Shown here one piece after another: positions 27,777-37,556 of a stretch of DNA of 64,000 nt; position 1 is the stretch's first letter; each line of letters starts with the position of its first letter. Source of the stretch: Schizochytrium sp. CCTCC M209059 (taxonomy: Eukaryota > Sar > Bigyra > Thraustochytrida > Thraustochytriidae); NCBI GenBank assembly GCA_000818945.1, contig KN805397.1:68530-132529 (forward strand), written 5' to 3'. The notes under the pieces are model-generated. The model searched no databases. It was given only the letters and a program-made list of their open reading frames with translations, and was not told the origin of the DNA. The translations under genes and the position numbers were made by a program.

Positions 27777-30071
27777 ATGGCAGCCCAGCAGAAGAGGCGA
27801 TGCGCCATGGCGGCGCTCGTGGCCACAGTCCTCGCAGTACTCGCGGCACCGACGCGGGCGATGCCAGCACAGGGAGCATGCCTCGACTACGAGCTTCCGG
27901 GCTCGTGCGGGGAGACGGCGTGCGTGAAGCTGGTCGGGACCCCTTTCTCGCATACCTGGACGTACAGAGGCATGTTTGCACTGTGTCAGCGAAGAAACAA
28001 CGAAACAAAAGAGGTCTATTACGTCTTTGGCGAGGAGGATGAAGAGCTCGGCATGGTCTGCTCCGAGACGAGACTCAACTGCACACAGCGCACACCGGCA
28101 TCCTTTGACGCCGGTCGGCCCGGAAACGAGGTCGACGAGTCCAAACCACCCCCGATGCCAAGCCCCGTCCCTAGCGAAGAGGAACGGGCCAACGACGATG
28201 ACGACTCCCTCTTCGCACAAATGTCCGACATTAACAACGACGACGAGCGCCGCCGCGCACTGGCCAGCGTTACGGAAATGCACAACATGGTTTTGCTCAT
28301 CCGCTTTAGTGACCACCAAAACGCCGACCTCCCTACTGCAGAAGAATACGACGTTCTCTTTAACAATGACGGCGCTGACGAGAACATTTGTCCCACCGGC
28401 TCCGTCTCCGACTTTTTTGACAACAATTTCCACAGCAAAATCAAAATCACGAGCACCATCATTGGGTGGATCGATATCGACATGACCGAACTCGAGGCCG
28501 CCGGTGATGAAAGTGTTTCTTGCAATGGGCTCTGCAGCAGCGCGCAATTCAGAGATGGCATTTCCGAGGCGCTCTCCTACGCGGAGAACACGCTCGGAAT
28601 CGTCTTCAAAGACTTTGACCTCGACGGTGACGGCAAGGTTGACATTTTCACCGTCATCCACAGTGGTCACGGCGCGGAGACTGGCGGCAGCTCCAGCAGT
28701 CAGCGCATTTGGAGCCACAAGTGGCGTCTGTCGCCGTCCTATTACTCGAATGATGAAATTAAGGTTTCCAAGTACGCTGCAAACCCGGGGCGCTGGGGAT
28801 CTTCCGGTAACGCCATCTCCCGCATTGGCGTCATCTCCCACGAAATGACACACTTTTTCGGTGTTCCTGATCTCTACGATACGACCAGCGCCTCCAAGGG
28901 CATTGGCCGCTACGGCCTCATGTCTGACGCATGGGGCATCGATGGCTCCCAGCGCTACCCGCCAAGCATGTCTGCCTGGACAAAGGTGCAGCTCGGCGTT
29001 GTTGACCCGATCGTCATCACGGACGAGGGCACCTATTCGATCACTGCCGCGCAGGATGGTGGCGACGACTCCGTCTACAGGATCAACTACTATGACGCGT
29101 CTGGTTCCCAGCAAAAGGACTACATTCTCATTGAAAACCGCCAGGCCAAGGGTTTTGACGCCCTCCTCCAGGGCGGGCTTCTCATTTACCATTGTGACAC
29201 CAAGATCACCTCCAACAGCTTCGTATCCTATCCAGGTGACGCCAACTGGCCCACATACCATTACATGGTCGCGGTCATCCAGGCGGATGGCAACTACGAC
29301 CTCGAAAAGAACTCAAACACTGGAGAAGCCGCCGACTGGTGGTACAAGGGCCGCGCCGCACTTTCGGACACCTCGACACCCTCTCTTAATTCGTACTACC
29401 TTATTGAAGACGGTGTGTGCTCCGGCCATATCCTTTCCGACTTTTCTGCGAGCGCAGACACCATGACCTTTACATATTCCACCACTTCCCAAGATTGTAG
29501 CGCACAAGTCCTGGCCCCGAGCCCTACGTCAGCGCCGACTCCATTCAGTGGCCCCTCGGTCGTGGCGTCATCCACGCCAGCTCCCTCGCCTTTCACAGGG
29601 GAAACGGAGTACCCTACGCGACTCCCAACGCCGTACCCGACGCGTGATTTTGGCGATGACAACAGGGATCCCTACAGTACCTCTGCAACGGGAGGCGGCT
29701 TTAATGGTCCTGATGATGATGACGATACCGAGTCGGATTCAGAGTCAAACAACATGATGATCTTCATCGTTGCTGGCGTCGGTGCTTTTGCCGTGCTGTC
29801 CATTGCCGCTGTGGCCTTTGCCTTCTACCGCCGTCGCAAGGCACTTAAATCGGACAAGTTTGCAGTGGCCAAGAATGGCGAAAGGGGTCCAGGAGCAGGC
29901 GACAGCAAGGTCATGGAGGTCGGTTTTGCCGAGAATCCTGACTTTGACGCCGTCTACGGCGGTGCAACGGGCGTTCCACCTTATGCAAGTGGCGGTCGCT
30001 TCGCGACTTCGACCAATCCCCGCCTCGCGAATTTGCAAGGCCAGACATCCTTTCATCACTCAGCTGTGTAG
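27777..30071 (+). CDS. M6-family (immune inhibitor A-like) metalloprotease, membrane-anchored
   Basis: 764 aa. Residues 1-28 form a signal peptide. A Cys-containing domain and an acidic Pro/Asp linker follow to about 165. The M6 catalytic domain spans about 170-530. The zinc site HEMTHFFGVPD is at 355-365 (H355, E356, H359, D365), preceded by DFDLDGDGKVDIFTVIHSGHG (calcium-like loop and family signature) and followed by RYGLMSDAWG, equivalent to the met-turn. A Pro/Thr/Ser-rich stalk runs to about 655. A transmembrane helix lies at about 660-682, and a basic cytosolic tail (FYRRRKALK) completes the protein. Bacterial M6 proteases are secreted; anchoring is typical of protist versions. It is probably an ectoprotease involved in feeding or shedding; the substrate is unknown. 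Confidence 0.9.
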   Translation: MAAQQKRRCAMAALVATVLAVLAAPTRAMPAQGACLDYELPGSCGETACVKLVGTPFSHTWTYRGMFALCQRRNNETKEVYYVFGEEDEELGMVCSETRLNCTQRTPASFDAGRPGNEVDESKPPPMPSPVPSEEERANDDDDSLFAQMSDINNDDERRRALASVTEMHNMVLLIRFSDHQNADLPTAEEYDVLFNNDGADENICPTGSVSDFFDNNFHSKIKITSTIIGWIDIDMTELEAAGDESVSCNGLCSSAQFRDGISEALSYAENTLGIVFKDFDLDGDGKVDIFTVIHSGHGAETGGSSSSQRIWSHKWRLSPSYYSNDEIKVSKYAANPGRWGSSGNAISRIGVISHEMTHFFGVPDLYDTTSASKGIGRYGLMSDAWGIDGSQRYPPSMSAWTKVQLGVVDPIVITDEGTYSITAAQDGGDDSVYRINYYDASGSQQKDYILIENRQAKGFDALLQGGLLIYHCDTKITSNSFVSYPGDANWPTYHYMVAVIQADGNYDLEKNSNTGEAADWWYKGRAALSDTSTPSLNSYYLIEDGVCSGHILSDFSASADTMTFTYSTTSQDCSAQVLAPSPTSAPTPFSGPSVVASSTPAPSPFTGETEYPTRLPTPYPTRDFGDDNRDPYSTSATGGGFNGPDDDDDTESDSESNNMMIFIVAGVGAFAVLSIAAVAFAFYRRRKALKSDKFAVAKNGERGPGAGDSKVMEVGFAENPDFDAVYGGATGVPPYASGGRFATSTNPRLANLQGQTSFHHSAV

Positions 30072-30704
30072 GCCCTGTTTGTGAAAGAATAGAAGCAAAG
30101 TGCAAGCACACATGCCATCATCTAAGGTCGTGAGAGACCTAGGTAGCAGCTAGCCCCCCTCCTTGTTCTCTGCGTCGCCTTTAGCGGCGGACGCGCGGGA
30201 AGCAGACGCGGAGATGCAGCTCTGTAATCTCTCCTATACCTAGCTTCTGGCTTGCGGCTCGCGTCATTGTGTAGATAACAACACTCACCCCCACAGACCC
30301 ACCCCCTCTTCTGTATAGCATAGCAGCTTTTTTGAACAACTTCCACACGAGAACATAAAAGATTACCAGTTTCCGCCCGCCGGCGGGACTGCAGCTCTGT
30401 AAATTCATAATTGCTGAACCCCCTTTTTCTCTTTTGCTTTCATGATTTACACACAACAACCTTTCCATCATCATAATTAAAAAAAAAGACGTGGAGAAGC
30501 GCTCCAATTTCTCCTTCCTTTTGATTTACAATCTAACGCCAAAGCTAAATGAAAAGTCTGAATGAAACAACAAGCTGCCAAGGAACGAATACAGGTGAAG
30601 TGAGGAAAGACAACTGAACAGGCGGGAATCCACAAACTCTTCTTTTGTCGTTTCTTTCTGGCCCTCGACCACTCATCACATTCATGCAGCAGTCCTTGCC
30701 CTTC
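30072..30704. other. Convergent 3' intergenic region (M6 protease / UFD1)
   Basis: AT-richer, with an A-run at 30478-30488. It presumably carries both 3' UTRs. No gene seen. Confidence 0.6.
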
Positions 30705-31760
30705 CTAGTCCGCCAAAGACCTTCCCTGGCCCTGAAAAGATGATCCCTTGTTCTTGGACTTCCACTTGCCCTTTCGCGCGGACGCTAAAGGTTGCGCAAC
30801 CGGACCGCTCGCGCTCGTGCTCGTTCCAGACTTGGCATCTCCGTTTTCTTGCTGAGGCGCCGGTTTCCGCTTTCCATCGACACGCTGTCCCGTACCTGAA
30901 AACGCTACGTACGAGGATTTCTGCGCATCCAGCTCTTTCATGCGAAGCTCTCTTGCGCGTGCAAGCTGTGCGAGAAAATCGGATGACCTCTCGCTCGAGA
31001 CGCTCGTGGACGAGCCCGCGCCCTCCTTTTCGGAAGCCGCGCTCGCATCTCCGGCCTTGGCACCCTCGCCCCCAGCCCCCGATGCAGCAGCGGCTGCCGC
31101 GGCAGCCAAAGCTGCTTCTGCTGTCGCTTGCGCTGCCGCTGCGCTGGGCTCCTGGTAGCCCGGGGGCGCCTCAAAATCAACCTTGACGTCCGCCTCCACG
31201 ATCGAGCAGGCATCCTTAGGTTTGACATCCACAACATCCAGGTAGTATTTTTTGCCATTGTACGGCAAGCAGATTGTGTCTTCCTTGGTGACGCACGAAA
31301 AGTTACGCAGCGTGCTCTCGAGCACCGCCTTCGGGTTCGAAATGTCCAGGAAGTCAACGGACTGTGGTCGAAACTTGATGAATTGCGCAAGCGGCAGCGT
31401 CACATTCTTCACCGTCAGATAGCCCCCCTCCTGCACAAACAGGTTCTGCATGATCCAGTACGGCACGTAGCAACGGCCCTCGGGCGCCGTGAACTCGAGC
31501 ACGCCCACATGCGTGCGTGGAATCCTTGTTTCGTCGCCTTCGGAAATGTCGCAGTACTCGTCATTTCGCAGCTCGAACTGCATCGGGTACGTGATCGTCA
31601 TGCGCGCAAGCGTTTCGAATGCAGACGTTGGCAGGATAATCTTGTCGCCATTCTCCTTGTCTTCCTTGTCGCTAAACGAGATCGGCAAGCACCTGTACGT
31701 CTCCTGGAACGGGCCCTGTGGTGCCCCAAAGTTCCCGAAACCCATGCCGTTGAACATCAT
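30705..31760 (-). CDS. UFD1: UFD1, ubiquitin recruitment factor of p97/Cdc48
   Basis: 351 aa from the first of two adjacent ATGs (31760); the sequence upstream is not protein-like. Residues about 18-205 are the UFD1 double-psi beta-barrel domain: YRCLPISFSD, DKIILPTSAFETLARM, THVGVLEFTAPEGRCYVPYWIMQNL, KFRPQSVDFLDISNPKAVLESTLRNF and VDFEAPPGYQEP. An Ala-rich linker follows. Near residues 285-300 YVAFSGTGQRVDGK fits the SHP (BS1) p97-binding box, and the extreme C-terminus SSFQGQGRSL looks like a second SHP box. UFD1 pairs with NPL4 to deliver ubiquitylated proteins to Cdc48 for ERAD and chromatin extraction. It is full length for the family. Confidence 0.95.
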   Translation of the reverse strand: MMFNGMGFGNFGAPQGPFQETYRCLPISFSDKEDKENGDKIILPTSAFETLARMTITYPMQFELRNDEYCDISEGDETRIPRTHVGVLEFTAPEGRCYVPYWIMQNLFVQEGGYLTVKNVTLPLAQFIKFRPQSVDFLDISNPKAVLESTLRNFSCVTKEDTICLPYNGKKYYLDVVDVKPKDACSIVEADVKVDFEAPPGYQEPSAAAAQATAEAALAAAAAAAASGAGGEGAKAGDASAASEKEGAGSSTSVSSERSSDFLAQLARARELRMKELDAQKSSYVAFSGTGQRVDGKRKPAPQQENGDAKSGTSTSASGPVAQPLASARKGKWKSKNKGSSFQGQGRSLAD

Positions 31761-32859
31761 CGTGCCTTGGTTTCTTCTCTCGCGCGTTCTTCCTCTTCTC
31801 GCCCGCTGCTCGGGCCTACGTCCGCGTCTGCGACCGCGCTCCGACGAGCCTCGCTCCTCGCTCGCTGCACGGGACGAAAGAGAGTGTGAGTGCGTGTAGC
31901 AAAGATCGCGATCACCGCTGCGGCCTTTTTTTCCTTGCTCTTGAAGCACGGCTAAGCCTCTCGCCCCGCGCGAAACTACGTCACCGGCTAGGCTCTCTGC
32001 GCCCGTATCCCTGCCCACCCCTCCCTTGCACGCGCACGCGCACACGCCTGCTGCCTGGGCGCGCCAAGTGTTCCGGCTTTGGTGCTTGGTCTGCGAGCTT
32101 CGTCCTCTTCTATAGTTTTGCGTAGATGAAGCGATTACAACTCGCAGGTGGATGATCCATGATCTGTAGACTTACACCCAACACGATGCGGCTGTTGTAC
32201 TACTCATGCATTGATTATCCTGCCGCTGATAGACAAGGCCGATGTTTGCTCGTTTGTTTGTTTATGATTCCATTAACCGTCAAGGTCCTCATCTACGTTG
32301 AAATTGCGACGAGATCGGTTTGTTGATGAAAAATCACAACCTCACGTCAACGCCGGAAAATGTTGTTTTGATGCACTTTTGGAATTGTCACATAGCAAGA
32401 TTCAAGGCTGACTCGGCGAATCTTTGTTGCTTGTCTTGCAACATATGTTAGCAACAAATCGCACTTTAACTTTCCGCTCGCTGATACGTAGCTCTTTCTT
32501 CGTGATAATAGTCTCATTTTCTAAAGAAGAACAATTCGAGATGAGGTTCGAGAATCGAAATAGAGAGCACCTGTTAATGCAAACGATGTGCATGTCAGTG
32601 AGCAAAGAAGGGAGCTGTCCTTCTGCAAGGCACTGCTGAGACACGCAGCTAAAGTAGGAAACAGCTACAGACAGATTTCGTCAACAACGTTCGATGCGAT
32701 CCCCGAAAGTGTTAGACCGGCCATTCTGGATAGTACGTCGAGTCACAGACGCTGTCGGGAAATCGAGTATTTTTCGTTCCCACCACACGATAGCAGAGAA
32801 GATGATGATCGGCGTGTGCTGGAGACTCTCCGCGGGTGAATCGTTACTGGAGGCAGACA
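31761..32859. other. Intergenic region upstream of UFD1
   Basis: GC-rich near UFD1, then clearly AT-rich (32150-32850). It contains several 60-85 codon frames on both strands with no recognisable content. It should contain the UFD1 promoter and the 3' UTR of the polycystin-like gene. Confidence 0.5.
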
Positions 32860-35800
32860 TCATGAGTCCTTGGCATGTGAACGGGTCGCAAGCTCGATCG
32901 AGGCCTGTTTTGGCTCGTTGCCAAGCGCGAAACGAGCATCTTCGCTAGGACCCTGGGCTGTGTGCGACGATTCGTGATCGTTCAAGCTGCCCGGTCGAAA
33001 AAGGTCATTGTCCGCGACAGCAGAGCTTCGATTCTTGCCCAATAGTTCCGGCCAGCCACCTTGCAAGTCTGCGCTCGCCAGATCGTCGACATGGTACTCC
33101 ATGCTAAAATTGTTAGGGTCTTGGCGGACCTCGCTCTCGCTATCGAGACCCAAATGCTGTTCAGAACTTCTTGATCGGAGCGAGGGGCTTGGCGCAAGCT
33201 CTTCATGCGTGGGTCTTGTCACATGACTCTGAGTTCGCCAAGAAGACAGATTCGCGCCACTACTGCAACACGCAACCAATTTACCTGCATATCTTTTCCA
33301 AACAACCTGCGTCTGTCTCTCCTTGGAGAAACCATTGTATTCTGGACGTACATGAAAAGTATAAAAGTAGTGGAAAATAGCAGTCGCGATGCCGAGCAGT
33401 AACATGACAAAGCCATCGAAACACAACACCACGAAAAATAGTCCAAATGACACCTTTGAATGACCATCCTCATAGAGATCAAGATGGACGCCAAAGTGAT
33501 TTGCAGATGCGAGAGCGAGCACAAAGGTCGAGCCGAAAGGGAGTACCTCGTCGTCGATCGAAAATCCTGCAGCGAGCACAAATGATGCAAACACGCTGAG
33601 CAGTAGATACATGATCAGCGCGAGAAGAACAAGAAAGGGTGCTGCCTTCTTGACAAGCACGAGGGCGAGCGAGACCTGCGTTGAGATCTGTAGCGACCCA
33701 ATTGCATGACATGTGAGCAGTATGAGCGTTACACAATCGAAATGCGCAGTGCGAACAAACTCCCGCCACAATTGCACGCCATTCCACGCCTCAGTCGGCG
33801 TGTTCCGCGCAAAGACCTCGCGCACCTCATTGTTCCGAAAGGCGCTTGAAAAGCCAATCGACGCCGCGACCCACACGATGATCACGCAAACGAAGACGAG
33901 ATCTTTAGACTCGTACACAATCTGCCAGCAATGTGAAAGCACATGATGCACCGAGTCAACACAAGAACGGGTTCGGTGGTCCTCGTCCTCCTCTTTGCCT
34001 TCGCCGTCAACATTGTCTTCGTTTTCGTCGACATTTGCATCGCTTGTCTCTCTGCTCGTATAGCTGTTTGCACTGTTGCCAACAAGCTCGCGCTTGTAGG
34101 CAAGCGCAGTCTGCGCGATGAATGTGGCGATGAGCAAAAACAATAGGATACCACGCAGCACTGTAGGAACGAGCCGCAATCCATTCACCGTCACGTCGAA
34201 TGATAGGCAGGAAAGCGTAGATGCAACTACGGCCGAATCGGCAAACTCAAAGAGGATCTGAAGATTCGTGTACAACTTGAGATTCGGATTAATGAGCCCC
34301 ATGTTGATTACGAAAGCGCGCATGCCGGGCTGAATCCATTCAAGTCTGTGTAAACTTTCCACGGACGTATTCCAAGACTCGATCGACGCGTTAACCCTCG
34401 CTGTCAAGTCGCCATCGCCGTCCAGCTTGCCGAGTTGAAACAAATACCCAGAGCCATCATACGTAGCAAATTGCCCCTTGATCGAATCCATCAAGCTGTT
34501 CTCACTCGAGCTCTTCCAAAGTCTTGCAGGCTCGAAAAGCACTGGGTCAATGTCACCCGGGAGACGCGACGTATTGAATTCGAGAGTTTCCTCAAGACGA
34601 TTCTCTGTGTTGTATGGACCGTAACAGTCTCTGTCCTGGTCCAAGAGGCCGAAATACTCCGAGCAACGGGATTTCTTTACTGCAAGCTGACGAAGTGTCA
34701 CCATTTCGGGCACCAAGCGATTGTACATAAGCGTTTTCCAAAAACCCTCCGCAGCTTGGTTCTGAGTCGAGCCGTTGCTCGTCCTCTTCACGCGAGATGC
34801 ATGGAGGTAGTATAGATCCTGCAAGGGCCCTTTGACAAAACCCCAGACGCAACCCGGCCTCGAAATCTCGGAAAATGCGGTTGGAATTGAGTCCTCCAAA
34901 AGCTCGTTCGAAGTGGTATTGAATGTCGAGCAGTACATGTCTGAGCGCAAGAGTTCGCGCATGAATTGTCGCGAGACTCTGTTCATGATGTCAGGCTGCG
35001 CCTCAAGGTACACAACGGCGTAAATGAGGCCAAGAAAGATCAGGCTCATGATTGTGCTGAGCATCGAACGCGCACGATCAATGGAGGCCCGTGCCCCAGC
35101 TTCTGGAGCGGTGCTTTGTGCAAGTCTTTCATGGTCCGCGGCAAGAAGCACACGCTGCACAAGGTCTCCGACAAGCACATTTCCCATACTTGATACAGGG
35201 CAGGGACGATCTCGAAGGAACCTCCAGCCGGCGGCAAACTCACGTTCTCCAATGCTCTGATCAGGCCCACACTGGAAATCAGAGATCCACCATTCTTCCG
35301 CAAGCTCTTTCTCCAAAACGAAAGCTCCCTGTAAGGCCTGGTGGAGAGTCTCTACATCCAATTGGTCCTCTTGCGGCCTTGTCCCGATCTCGTCCTGATC
35401 AGCTGGGTGGCCACGAGACTCCAGCATCCACGCAAATACCCGACCTGGATTCAACGCCCCGGAAGAGTCAAATACAGCGTGACGCATTCTCTTGATTGGT
35501 TCTACTTTCGCCGGTGTAACGCCATACGCTGCAAGCGCGGAGAGCGCAAGCGTTCGCATTGGATTGATGTCATCGTCTGGACTAAGGTGGCGAATGATAC
35601 GTGCGCAGGCACCAAAGTCGATGAACTCGAGCATCCGATAGTTGCCATCATTGACGTCAGAAGCACTCTTCGTGTCGATCTTTTTCTGAACAGAATCCAC
35701 TTCACTCTCACTGTCGCTGCTTTCGCTTTCCTCTGCACTGCTATAAGCAGAGTCATTACCTTCGCCCATGAAGCTTTTGCGTCCACGTGAGGAGATAGAT

Positions 35801-37200
35801 CGATTTGTGAGAAAAGGAGTCGTTGCGAGAGAAGTTTGCGTGCTCGAATGCTGCAAGTAGAATCTCTCCCGGTTTGCGACTGGCTTGGTCTTGATACCAT
35901 GAAAGCCGTGAGCAGCACCAGAGGCCTTCGTGTTACGTGCGACAGAGAAAAGCTTGGCCTCATTCTCAAAAAGTACCCCGAGCGAAGCGCGATCAAAGAA
36001 AAACCCCTCAAAGTACGCATGCACAATGTGTTGCATGCCTTCCAAGGTGATAAGGCCGGGTGTCTCGTGACCTCTCCGAGAAATCATCTGGTACTGAGCC
36101 GCCGTCCCTTCGTCCTCCTCGGCAAGCAAACGACGCAAGAGTTGCAAACGTACGCCAGTGTCCACCATGGATTGGGCGTCTTCCCGAGTCATGCCTTCAA
36201 AAGCCTTTCCAGATCCAGTCAAAGCCTCTGATCCAGGACGCGATAGACGGCGCAGGACGAGGTAAAGTGGCGGAAGTAAATACATATCTGTGGCGAATTC
36301 GGAAATCTTCATATTGCTTCGTCCCATGCCGCGACTACTGTCGTACTTCAGTCTTTCGAGGTGCTCCAGCACGCCCTCGTCACTGCCAAAGCTCCATGGA
36401 GTGTAGTATCCACGATCTGGAGAAATGTTCGCCTCGAGCGCAACATCGGCGGACTCTAGCTTCCACAACGCTTGAACTTGGTGCAAAAGCACACCAAAGG
36501 TTGTCGAGGCGTCAATATTAAAGACGCAGGTCAACGAAGCCTTGGGACCCGAAAAAACAGTGACTCGGTACGGATGTCGATCACCTTTCTGTTCTGCATG
36601 CGCAAAAGTCTCGCGTCGGTTTTCCGATGACAATGGGCGCACGCGGCTCGCTTGGAGGCTGTGCAGCGACCGGCAAACAGCAAGACCTTCCCTGTCGCCA
36701 CTCTGGCCAATCGAAGCGCGAAGTCGGGCGTTAAGAAGAGCCAAGGAAGTCTCATCAATCTTGGCTCCAGACGCCGAACGAAATATATTCCCTGTCTCCA
36801 CACTTGCAAATGTTGTGGTCGGCGCCAACCTTGTGGTCTCGTATATTTCGCTTGCAAGAGGCTCGAGTGCCGCGTCGAGCGCAGCTGCCGCGTCGAAAGC
36901 GAGGTCTGGAGAGGGTTCGCGTTGGATTCGATCAGTGACCTCGCGGAACTCTTCTTCAACGCTACGCAGCTGCGCGCGCGCGCTCGCAAGTTGCCGCTCG
37001 GTCTCTTCCACCAACTCACGCATCTCTTCCTGCTCCATCCTTGGTGCGGCGCGCAGCCAACTGCACGGCACGCACGGCACGCACGGCACGCCACGATCGA
37101 TCTCTTCAGTTTGTTTGCAGAATGGGCTCGACCCAGGTTGGTTCGTATAAAAGATAAGGTGGGGGCTGAACATGAGAACGGCCACAAGAGATTCATTCAT
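32860..37200 (-). CDS. Polycystin (PKD2/TRPP)-like cation channel
   Basis: 1446 aa from the ATG at 37200, or 1392 aa from the ATG at 37038 (MEQEEMREL). The intervening codons include a repeated PCVPCVPC run and look like leader. A coiled coil (about 55-95) is followed by cytosolic domains, including DSSGALNPGRVF and CGPDQSIGEREF, which resemble degenerate EF-hands. S1 is at about 713-735. A large extracellular TOP/polycystin domain (about 736-1010) has cysteines and NxS/T sites, including RLVPEMVTLRQLAVKKSRC. S2 is at about 1015-1037, S3 1102-1123, S4 1153-1180 and S5 1183-1216, with a pore helix near 1220-1240 and S6 1247-1277. A highly acidic loop links S2 and S3. It is probably a cilium or plasma-membrane Ca2+-permeable channel. 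GC content is lower than in its neighbours. Confidence 0.8.
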   Translation of the reverse strand: MNESLVAVLMFSPHLIFYTNQPGSSPFCKQTEEIDRGVPCVPCVPCSWLRAAPRMEQEEMRELVEETERQLASARAQLRSVEEEFREVTDRIQREPSPDLAFDAAAALDAALEPLASEIYETTRLAPTTTFASVETGNIFRSASGAKIDETSLALLNARLRASIGQSGDREGLAVCRSLHSLQASRVRPLSSENRRETFAHAEQKGDRHPYRVTVFSGPKASLTCVFNIDASTTFGVLLHQVQALWKLESADVALEANISPDRGYYTPWSFGSDEGVLEHLERLKYDSSRGMGRSNMKISEFATDMYLLPPLYLVLRRLSRPGSEALTGSGKAFEGMTREDAQSMVDTGVRLQLLRRLLAEEDEGTAAQYQMISRRGHETPGLITLEGMQHIVHAYFEGFFFDRASLGVLFENEAKLFSVARNTKASGAAHGFHGIKTKPVANRERFYLQHSSTQTSLATTPFLTNRSISSRGRKSFMGEGNDSAYSSAEESESSDSESEVDSVQKKIDTKSASDVNDGNYRMLEFIDFGACARIIRHLSPDDDINPMRTLALSALAAYGVTPAKVEPIKRMRHAVFDSSGALNPGRVFAWMLESRGHPADQDEIGTRPQEDQLDVETLHQALQGAFVLEKELAEEWWISDFQCGPDQSIGEREFAAGWRFLRDRPCPVSSMGNVLVGDLVQRVLLAADHERLAQSTAPEAGARASIDRARSMLSTIMSLIFLGLIYAVVYLEAQPDIMNRVSRQFMRELLRSDMYCSTFNTTSNELLEDSIPTAFSEISRPGCVWGFVKGPLQDLYYLHASRVKRTSNGSTQNQAAEGFWKTLMYNRLVPEMVTLRQLAVKKSRCSEYFGLLDQDRDCYGPYNTENRLEETLEFNTSRLPGDIDPVLFEPARLWKSSSENSLMDSIKGQFATYDGSGYLFQLGKLDGDGDLTARVNASIESWNTSVESLHRLEWIQPGMRAFVINMGLINPNLKLYTNLQILFEFADSAVVASTLSCLSFDVTVNGLRLVPTVLRGILLFLLIATFIAQTALAYKRELVGNSANSYTSRETSDANVDENEDNVDGEGKEEDEDHRTRSCVDSVHHVLSHCWQIVYESKDLVFVCVIIVWVAASIGFSSAFRNNEVREVFARNTPTEAWNGVQLWREFVRTAHFDCVTLILLTCHAIGSLQISTQVSLALVLVKKAAPFLVLLALIMYLLLSVFASFVLAAGFSIDDEVLPFGSTFVLALASANHFGVHLDLYEDGHSKVSFGLFFVVLCFDGFVMLLLGIATAIFHYFYTFHVRPEYNGFSKERQTQVVWKRYAGKLVACCSSGANLSSWRTQSHVTRPTHEELAPSPSLRSRSSEQHLGLDSESEVRQDPNNFSMEYHVDDLASADLQGGWPELLGKNRSSAVADNDLFRPGSLNDHESSHTAQGPSEDARFALGNEPKQASIELATRSHAKDS

Positions 37201-37556
37201 TCAGCCCGTGGCAAGACGGTCAGTCAAAGCAAGGGGCCCACCGTGTATCATAAAGTTGGACCAGTGGGATGGCCCACTCGTCGTCCTGCTTCTTCCTCTT
37301 GCTGCCCACCATGAATCACGTGAGATGGATCAGTGGGACCGCTCCGCTCATTTTCTCGCTTCTCTTCCTTTGCAACATGCAACAAAGAATAGCCAAGAGA
37401 TGTTCGCTCAGCCAGGCAAATAGATTGAACAAGGGACTTAGAATGGCGGCCACAACGACGCCAAGTATGTTCACAAGCAAAATTGAACAGTGATGAGCAA
37501 CAGGTCGATCAAAAGACAGATTCACGCGCGCGTTAAGTTTGTTTTTATATTTTTAT
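37201..37556. other. Intergenic spacer upstream of the polycystin-like gene
   Basis: Moderate GC, with short frames only. It contains a near-repeat of a GGACCAGTGGGATGG-type stretch (37258 and 37325). No gene is seen. Confidence 0.5.

Noticed and set aside
27768..29261. 497-codon open frame antisense to the M6 protease
   Set aside because: It lies opposite a gene with a clear zinc site and signal peptide. Long antisense frames are expected from the GC-rich third positions, and its translation has no domain.
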